Shown: piece by piece, positions 58,829 to 64,000 of the stretch
Layout: each line of letters starts with the position of its first letter
How positions within the stretch are numbered: the first letter of the stretch is position 1
Origin: Legionella steigerwaltii
GTDB taxonomy: Bacteria; Pseudomonadota; Gammaproteobacteria; Legionellales; Legionellaceae
Direction: 5' to 3'
NCBI RefSeq assembly: GCF_001468065.1
Contig: NZ_LNYZ01000002.1
Span: forward strand, 1 to 64,000
Length of the DNA stretch: 64,000 nucleotides
Notes under the pieces: generated by a model
Databases searched by the model: none
Seen by the model: the letters and a program-made list of their open reading frames with translations, nothing else
Told to the model about the DNA's origin: nothing
Program-made: the position numbers and the translations under genes

Positions 58829-59203
58829 TCATGCTGTATCAAATTGGCATTGCTCCAGTCCTTGAGTACAAACAAAACCATTTAATGACTCGATCCAATT
58901 GTAATCCTGACGTGAAGGGATTTTAGTAAGAGCCTGCCACCAAATTGAGTACTCACCCCCTGAATTTCTGTAGGTACAAACCACTCCTTGTCCATAGCCT
59001 GCAACTAAAATATTTGCTCGTACAAAATAGGTGTTTTTATCTCCTTGAGGAGGATTAGGTGAATAAGGATTCACTGTCCAAGGAGCTGGTGGAACACCCC
59101 ATTTTAAAGAGGTTGTTTGGGGATCAGGACAATTCGTTGCATGACCAATTGCATCAAATTGCGCAAGAGAAAAACTCAAAATAACAAAATTATATGGCTT
59201 CAT
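58829..59203 (-). CDS. Small secreted protein, DUF3757-like
   Basis: A 124-residue exported protein (signal peptide about residues 1-22, ending DAIGHA). The mature part begins TNCPDPQTTSLKWGVPPAPW and includes FVRANILVAGYGQGVVCTY and YSIWWQALTKIPSRQDYNW. Four cysteines could form two disulfides. From memory the NCPDPxxxxLxWGxPPxPW pattern matches small periplasmic proteins called DUF3757, but I could not check this. Function unknown. The ATG at 59203 is preferred over a GTG three codons earlier. Confidence 0.75.
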   Translation of the reverse strand: MKPYNFVILSFSLAQFDAIGHATNCPDPQTTSLKWGVPPAPWTVNPYSPNPPQGDKNTYFVRANILVAGYGQGVVCTYRNSGGEYSIWWQALTKIPSRQDYNWIESLNGFVCTQGLEQCQFDTA

Positions 59204-59256
59204 AAAACTCACTTTAATAATTAGCTATTTTTTAAATAATAATATACTAAAACCCA

Positions 59257-59284
59257 TTGTGAGAATTTTTTTCTTTGTTATAAT
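59257..59284 (+). promoter_or_regulatory. tRNA-Leu promoter
   Basis: TTGTGA (59257-59262) and TATAAT (59279-59284) are 16 bases apart, placing the transcription start a few bases before the tRNA 5' end at 59297. Confidence 0.6.
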
Positions 59285-59296
59285 GGCCGCTCAAAT

Positions 59297-59383
59297 GCCT
59301 GGGTGGCGGAATTGGTAGACGCGCTGGATTCAAAATCCAGTGGTGGTGACACCGTGTGGGTTCGAGTCCCACCCTAGGTACCA
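59297..59383 (+). tRNA. tRNA-Leu (anticodon CAA)
   Basis: The 87-base sequence folds as a class II tRNA: acceptor GCCTGGG pairs with CCTAGGT (with two G-U pairs), D-arm with GGTAGAC, anticodon stem-loop CTGGATTCAAAATCCAG with anticodon CAA, a long variable arm (TGGTGGTGACACCGTG), and a T-arm with GGGTTCGAGTCCC. The terminal CCA is encoded. It decodes UUG. No integrase or direct-repeat copy of its 3' end is visible within the window. Confidence 0.96.
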
Positions 59384-59549
59384 AAGATATTTATAATAGT
59401 TCTTAAAAGCCGCAAAAGTTTATACCCTACACAACCTACATCTTATTTATTCAGCCCATTAATATAAGCGCGTTTCATAAACCAAAAAATAAAATCAGCC
59501 TATACTATAAAGAAGCATAACAGAGCTCAATACAACTTAAGGAACAAAG

Positions 59550-60137
59550 ATGTCGACTAAGTGGATTAAGAGTCATCTGACTTTGATAGCAGGATTGTCA
59601 TTACCCATTTTACTTATTCTTGTTTTTGTTGTTTCTAATATTTCTTTTTTCAAAACTGATCCACCACGTTATGGCCTCTTATTTTCTATATTGGACTCTT
59701 CGTCTGGCTCTTTCCCAGTACAAGTAAATCTAATCGTTAAAGATGACAAATTGGTAGCTCAATACTCAAAAACTCAAAATAATTATTGGGGAATAAAAAA
59801 ACTCTACTTCTTTGATGCAAAAACACAAAAAGTACGTGAGCTCCCTTTAAATTTCCCAAAGTTTAAAGATAACTCAAGCTTTAAAGAAGAACCGGTGGAG
59901 TCGGCCAAACAATTTAAGCTGGATACATCACTGGAGTCTCCCGATGGTTATATTCTGTATACAGACAATAATAATTTAAATACAGGATTATTGTCTGATC
60001 TTCTGATTGGTAATAATTATAGAAATAATTATATTTGCCTTAAAAAAGACTCTACGTGCTTTAAATTATCCAACCTAAATTTAGGACGCTATTTTACTTT
60101 GAGTAATGTTCAATTTATTGGTTGGGTTAAACCATGA
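59550..60137 (+). CDS. Membrane-anchored protein of unknown function
   Basis: A 195-residue protein with one N-terminal membrane helix (about residues 10-33) and a mostly beta-type extracytoplasmic region (PPRYGLLFSILDSSSGSFPV, LVAQYSKTQNNYWGIKKLYF). Two cysteines near the end (ICLKKDSTCFKL) may form a disulfide. RBS AAGGAACAA. It overlaps the DUF2157-like gene by four bases, so the two products probably act together. I do not recognise the family. Confidence 0.75.
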   Translation: MSTKWIKSHLTLIAGLSLPILLILVFVVSNISFFKTDPPRYGLLFSILDSSSGSFPVQVNLIVKDDKLVAQYSKTQNNYWGIKKLYFFDAKTQKVRELPLNFPKFKDNSSFKEEPVESAKQFKLDTSLESPDGYILYTDNNNLNTGLLSDLLIGNNYRNNYICLKKDSTCFKLSNLNLGRYFTLSNVQFIGWVKP

Positions 60138-61357
60138 ATAAAGAACAAGCGTTACAAAAAATCGTTGATCTTGCCAAACAATATCAAATCGAAATCAAAG
60201 AAATAGCCTTAGCATTGAAGCCGAGTCAATCAACAAGCACCACTGATCAAACCAGTTGGCTCAATAAACTCTACAGTTATCTAGGTGGTATCTTAATCTT
60301 TGCGGGTATTTGCGCGCTAATTATTATGAAATGGGAAGACTTCAACATCTACGAGCGTGTCACTCTGACTCTGGGTTTTGGCTTCTCGTCATTTATTTTG
60401 GCATTTGTATGCTTAAAGCACCCTAATTACCAAAAGGCTGCCACACCATTATTGCTAATCGCCTTATTCCTTGAACCAACAGGACTCGTTCTCATATTGC
60501 AGGAATATAGTCCGCTCCTACCCATATGGTGGATATTAATCATAGCAATTATCTACTTTACGCATCAACATCTTGCAATTTTATCAGATAAGATACTCAT
60601 TCTTACAATCACTACTGTGGTATTCGGATGCATTATTTTTTCCTGTACAACAGACAACAATCGTATTATTTTAAATTTAGGCTTTGGATTTTTAACTTTT
60701 CTTCTAGGTCTTTACTATCAAGACAAGTCATCCAAAATTTCCATTTCTTTATTTCTTGTTGCTGCAGTTCTTGAAGCAAGTGGCTTACTCACTCTTTTAT
60801 CCCAATACACTTCAATACTGATGCCAACATGGGGTGTACTCATTGTAAGCTTCCTTCTCTTACTTCAATTTGGCATCACATTTATAAGCACCCGACAAAC
60901 CGTACTGGCTTTTATTACCTTGCTTTTTCTCTACTCCTTTTTCCTGGCAGCATTTGAATTACTTGGGGTACCAGAGCGCTTAAAATGGTTTGTGCTCAGT
61001 AGTTCATTATTAACTGTCAGTTCGTTTATAAATCATTCAAAATATCAAAGCATTGCTGGATTACTCTTTTTTATATCATCAGTGACACTACTTTCAGTAA
61101 CCTTCGATGTTGTTAAAGATAAACCTTATGAAATACTCTATTTGGGATTAGCTTGTGGATTAATTTATATGGCCATTATAGAAAGCAGCCGTGTCTTACT
61201 CTTCATCGCGAGTTTGGCTACATTATCCTTTATTTTGTATTTTTCAAGTCAACACTTTCCTCATACCATAGGCTGGCCAATTACATTGATTATAATTGGA
61301 CTACTCTTAGTAGGGGTCAGTGGTATTCTTATCAAATTAAATAAAAAATATATGTAA
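60134..61357 (+). CDS. DUF2157-like multi-spanning membrane protein
   Basis: A 407-residue protein. A short helical N-terminus (EQALQKIVDLAKQYQIEIKE) precedes about 12 to 14 membrane helices. The first membrane block YLGGILIFAGICALIIM resembles the start of DUF2157 proteins. The hydrophobic region appears to contain internal repeats (each with LLTLLSQY- or LVLILQEY-like ends near 116 and 217). Function unknown. The ATG overlaps the upstream gene, and the stop is seven bases from the convergent ampG-like stop. Confidence 0.75.
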   Translation: MNKEQALQKIVDLAKQYQIEIKEIALALKPSQSTSTTDQTSWLNKLYSYLGGILIFAGICALIIMKWEDFNIYERVTLTLGFGFSSFILAFVCLKHPNYQKAATPLLLIALFLEPTGLVLILQEYSPLLPIWWILIIAIIYFTHQHLAILSDKILILTITTVVFGCIIFSCTTDNNRIILNLGFGFLTFLLGLYYQDKSSKISISLFLVAAVLEASGLLTLLSQYTSILMPTWGVLIVSFLLLLQFGITFISTRQTVLAFITLLFLYSFFLAAFELLGVPERLKWFVLSSSLLTVSSFINHSKYQSIAGLLFFISSVTLLSVTFDVVKDKPYEILYLGLACGLIYMAIIESSRVLLFIASLATLSFILYFSSQHFPHTIGWPITLIIIGLLLVGVSGILIKLNKKYM

Positions 61358-61364
61358 TAGATAT

Positions 61365-62624
61365 CTACCTAATGGGATTCAACTCGCCCTCTTTCTCTAC
61401 TTCAGCCAAGTTTTGTCGATTCTCTTTAGTTTGCTCTTTAATCATAATTAAAAAAGGAATGAATATTAAGGCAAATAAAATTGAGAGTTGATACAAACCT
61501 ACCCAGCCTATTGTCATTTGAATCGTTGCTGCAACAGGTCCAGAGATAATACGAGGTAATGTAGATAAAGCAACAAGCATTGAAAATTGAGTCCCCGTAT
61601 ATTGCTTGTCAACTAAACGCATGAATAAAGCAACAAGTGCTGTAGACCCCATTCCTGCTGCAAAATTGTCGAAAAATACTGCGATCGCCAACAAAGTAAC
61701 ATTTTTTCCTATCATTGCTAAAGCAACAAAGAGAACATTGGTCAATGCTTGTAACAATCCAAAGAAAAGCAAGGAGCGATACAAAGAATAGCGCATCAAT
61801 AAGAATCCTGCGCACAAACCTCCAAGCAAAATAGAGCCAACTCCCAGCATTTTATTGATGTAACCAATAGTCTCTAAAGAAAAACCAAGCCCTTGAATTA
61901 AAAAAGGCATGACAATCCCACTAGTAGTCGTTGTAAATGCCTCACCTAATTTGTAACAAAAAATAAAGAGTAAAAGAGGGATAATTCCCGGTCGGAATAT
62001 CAACTCTTTGACAGGAGCGAGAAACGATACAGCAAAATTACTCTTTTCTTGAATTCCAGCACTGGGTTCTTCACTCAAGAAAACAGCAAACATGCCAACA
62101 ATCATCATGAAGCCCATAAAACGATAGGTAAAAGCCCACCCCAATTTCTGTGCCATAACTAAAGCCAAACCGCCTGACAACAATAACGCGATTCGATAAC
62201 CCAATACGGCTAAAGAAGCCCCCATAGCATGTTCACTAATTGGTAAATATTCTGCTCTATGTGCGTCAATTGCTACATCTTGGGTGGCAGAAAAGCACGC
62301 TAAAATCAAAGCCAAAAAAGCCATTAATTTAGGATATTGATCTGGAGTAAACCAAGCAATTAAGTTAAATCCGATAAGCAATAAAAATTGCATACTCAAA
62401 ATCCAACTTCGTCTTTTACCCATGCTAAATAGAGAATAGCGATCTAGGATAGGTCCCCAGAAAATACGATAAGCATAAGGTAAACTAATTAAACTTAATG
62501 TCCCAGTAGCAAAAACTGACATCCCGCTGTATGCAAACCATGCCTGTAAGGTACTGCTGATTAACGCCATTGGTAAGCCTGAGGAAAAACCTAAAATGAA
62601 AACAATAAATAGTCGTTTATTCAT
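61365..62624 (-). CDS. AmpG-like muropeptide MFS permease
   Basis: A 419-residue major facilitator protein with about 12 helices. Motifs are LGFSSGLPMALISSTLQAWF, SLPYAYRIFWGPILDRY and SATQDVAIDAHRAEYL, all typical of AmpG. AmpG imports GlcNAc-anhydroMurNAc muropeptides for recycling. Legionella genomes can contain several AmpG-type proteins, so this copy may have another substrate. It lies downstream of mip on the same strand but is separated by a terminator. Confidence 0.88.
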   Translation of the reverse strand: MNKRLFIVFILGFSSGLPMALISSTLQAWFAYSGMSVFATGTLSLISLPYAYRIFWGPILDRYSLFSMGKRRSWILSMQFLLLIGFNLIAWFTPDQYPKLMAFLALILACFSATQDVAIDAHRAEYLPISEHAMGASLAVLGYRIALLLSGGLALVMAQKLGWAFTYRFMGFMMIVGMFAVFLSEEPSAGIQEKSNFAVSFLAPVKELIFRPGIIPLLLFIFCYKLGEAFTTTTSGIVMPFLIQGLGFSLETIGYINKMLGVGSILLGGLCAGFLLMRYSLYRSLLFFGLLQALTNVLFVALAMIGKNVTLLAIAVFFDNFAAGMGSTALVALFMRLVDKQYTGTQFSMLVALSTLPRIISGPVAATIQMTIGWVGLYQLSILFALIFIPFLIMIKEQTKENRQNLAEVEKEGELNPIR

Positions 62625-62660
62625 TTTGTGGATCTCTCAAAGGCAAAAGAGTTTATTTCT

Positions 62661-62695
62661 AAAGAAAACCTCACCCCTGCTTCCAAGAGTGAGGT
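62661..62695 (-). terminator. Rho-independent terminator of mip
   Basis: On the minus strand ACCTCAC and GTGAGGT form a seven-base stem around a 14-base loop, directly followed by TTTTCTTT. It ends about 65 bases after the mip stop, separating mip from the ampG-like gene. Confidence 0.7.
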
Positions 62696-62726
62696 ACGAT
62701 AAGGAGGGAGATTCCCTTCTCATTAA

Positions 62727-63425
62727 TTAGGCTTTTTTCACAGAGATCAAATGAATTTTGAAAATCAAAGTTTCATTTGGACCAATAGGACCACCTACGC
62801 TACGTGGGCCATAAGCTAAGTCTGAAGGAACAAAAATTTCCCAAGTAGAGCCAGCAGGCATTAATTGTAATGCTTCAGTCCAACCGGGAATCACTTGTGA
62901 TACTTGGAATGTAGCAGGCTTGCCTGTTTTCTCAGTGCTATCAAACACAGTACCATCAATTAAAGTACCAGTATATTCAACAGTTACTGTATCAGATTTA
63001 CCTGGTTTGTTTCCTGTACCTGCTTCAATAATTTTGTATTGTAAGCCACTTGGCAATACAACTACACCAGATTTTGATTTGTTAGATGATAAGAAAGCTT
63101 CGCCTTTAGCCTTGTTCTCTTCAGCTTTTTTATTGAACTCAGCGCTACGTTTTGCCATCAAATCTTTCTGAAATTTGTTCAGAACATCTTTCATTTGTTG
63201 TTCGGTCAAAATCAATTGGGCACCAGACATTCCATCTTGCATTCCTTTAGCTAATGCGTCCGGATTAATATCAATACCTTGATTTTTGAAGTTTTTTCCT
63301 AAATCAGCACCAATACTATAAGATAACTTATCTTTATCCGTAACAAGCGATGTAGCATCAGTAGCAGCCATTGCAGTAGACATTGCCAGCCCCATAATGG
63401 CCGCAGTGACCAATTTCATCTTCAT
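62727..63425 (-). CDS. mip: Macrophage infectivity potentiator Mip (FKBP-type PPIase)
   Basis: A 232-residue exported homodimeric peptidyl-prolyl isomerase. The signal peptide ends STAMA; an N-terminal dimerisation region, a long linker helix ([20 protein letters not shown]) and the C-terminal FKBP domain follow (about 120-232), including [40 protein letters not shown] and [17 protein letters not shown]. It is surface-exposed in Legionella and supports intracellular infection. I chose the ATG giving [10 protein letters not shown], the established Mip start, preceded by GGGGATTC. Substitutions relative to L. pneumophila (for example TGTLIDG for TGRLIDG) point to another species. Confidence 0.98.
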   Translation of the reverse strand: MKMKLVTAAIMGLAMSTAMAATDATSLVTDKDKLSYSIGADLGKNFKNQGIDINPDALAKGMQDGMSGAQLILTEQQMKDVLNKFQKDLMAKRSAEFNKKAEENKAKGEAFLSSNKSKSGVVVLPSGLQYKIIEAGTGNKPGKSDTVTVEYTGTLIDGTVFDSTEKTGKPATFQVSQVIPGWTEALQLMPAGSTWEIFVPSDLAYGPRSVGGPIGPNETLIFKIHLISVKKA

Positions 63426-63735
63426 AAAGAATCCCCTTGTAGTCTTTCTGTTGTACATATCTTCCCACTTTGCTATAGAAAGATACTGCATTCTAAAATG
63501 CATCATAATTCTGCCTAAATTCACATGAAATTACCAGTATTTAAATGCGATTAATTGTAATTATATTATAAAACTTATTGCTTTTTAGGTTCCTCAATGC
63601 ATCTTGGTTACATAACTGGGGAGCCGCAAAAAATGCATGTCAAACATAAAGTCAATATGTTCACTATAATTAAAATAGACAAATAATTAAGATCCCTCTA
63701 CACTTTGCACTAATTGTAACAAGAGATTAACCCAC
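63426..63735. other. Divergent promoter region of mip and L-serine dehydratase gene
   Basis: The region holds 310 bases without a gene. TATAAT occurs on the minus strand at 63570-63565 (mip side) and TATAAT on the plus strand near 63673 (dehydratase side); neither has a clear -35 partner. A frame extending mip upstream to 63524 is rejected on family grounds. Confidence 0.4.
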
Positions 63736-64000
63736 ATGAACATCAGTGTATTTGATTTATTTTCTATCGGAATTGGTCCTTCAAGCTCACATACTGTCGG
63801 GCCTATGCTTGCTGCTAATGCCTTTTTAAAATTGCTTGAAGAGAAACAGCTCTTAAATCAGGTACAACGAGTCAAAACGGAACTCTATGGTTCACTTGCT
63901 TTAACAGGTAAAGGCCACGGAACAGATAAAGCTATTTTAAATGGATTAGAAAACAAAGCGCCTGAGACTGTAGCTCCGGAATCCATGGTGCCGCGCATGC
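63736..64000 (+). CDS. sdaA: L-serine dehydratase, N-terminal part (runs off right edge)
   Basis: The first 88 codons of an iron-sulfur L-serine ammonia-lyase. [20 protein letters not shown] and the following VGPMLAAN are diagnostic of the beta domain, and the next part [17 protein letters not shown] is also conserved. The enzyme deaminates serine to pyruvate, an important entry of amino-acid carbon in Legionella and a supplier for ppsA-type gluconeogenesis. The C-terminal cysteines and the length are outside the window. Confidence 0.93.
   Translation, partial: MNISVFDLFSIGIGPSSSHTVGPMLAANAFLKLLEEKQLLNQVQRVKTELYGSLALTGKGHGTDKAILNGLENKAPETVAPESMVPRM

Noticed and set aside
57850..61357. Genomic island integrated at tRNA-Leu
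   Set aside because: No integrase, no repeated tRNA 3' end and no mobility genes are visible on either side.

Overview
The window is chromosomal DNA from a Legionella species. The clearest evidence is the gene at 62727-63425, which encodes the Legionella Mip surface peptidyl-prolyl isomerase with its characteristic signal peptide, linker helix and FKBP domain. It also carries substitutions relative to the L. pneumophila protein as I remember it, so a non-pneumophila species is likely. The AT-rich base composition, a eukaryotic-like RhoGAP protein, several small secreted cysteine-rich proteins and many intergenic palindromic repeats fit the same genus. I see no plasmid, prophage, CRISPR array or intact insertion sequence.

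Layout. 1-6817: a gene start cut by the left edge, then a complete minus-strand cytochrome c maturation operon, ccmA-B-C-D-E-F-G-H-I, including a short ccmD. 6979-9380: RhoGAP-like candidate effector, divergent sohB peptidase and a small acidic protein. 9534-12269: fleQ, a secreted protein with two cysteine modules, and an unexplained gap. 12385-17805: nif3-like gene, murA, ibaG/bolA and mlaBCDEF (phospholipid transport), all on the minus strand. 18138-23789: plus-strand kdsD-kdsC-lptC-lptA-lptB (LPS sugar synthesis and LPS transport) running into trpG-trpD-trpC. 23910-31673: a tiny Pro/Glu-rich ORF, SDR enzyme, FMO-like enzyme, lipoprotein hydrolase, xseA, rhomboid protease, a Cys-rich secreted protein, thiM and thiD. 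31792-38789: O-antigen-ligase-like protein, glycosyltransferase, clpA, clpS, icd and a secreted protein. 38935-43646: rluE-like gene, an orphan protein, mreD-mreC-mreB and comEA. 44025-51312: M20 peptidase, a Firmicutes-type MurG, nadC, a CPA2 antiporter and ppsA. 51400-57696: sulP transporter, then purB-nadB and nadA. 57850-64000: three small minus-strand proteins (two secreted), tRNA-Leu(CAA), a membrane protein pair, ampG-like permease, mip, and the start of L-serine dehydratase.

Much of the window concerns the cell envelope: cytochrome c assembly, outer-membrane lipid asymmetry (mla), LPS synthesis, export and ligation (kds, lpt, ligase), peptidoglycan precursors (murA, murG) and cell shape (mreBCD). 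The three genes of de novo NAD synthesis (nadB, nadA, nadC) are all present in two nearby blocks.

The most distinctive non-coding feature is a family of about 15 palindromic repeats (arms of about 31 bp beginning GTAGCCTGGGTG) scattered between genes. Base changes in one arm are matched in the other, so the hairpin, not just the sequence, appears to be maintained. At least five other palindrome types are present, one apparently inserted into a copy of the first family. The best candidates for new biology are the RhoGAP-like protein, the Firmicutes-type MurG, the paired Cys-rich secreted proteins, the 48-codon Pro/Glu-rich ORF and the covarying hairpins. I did not find a clear multi-gene undescribed system.
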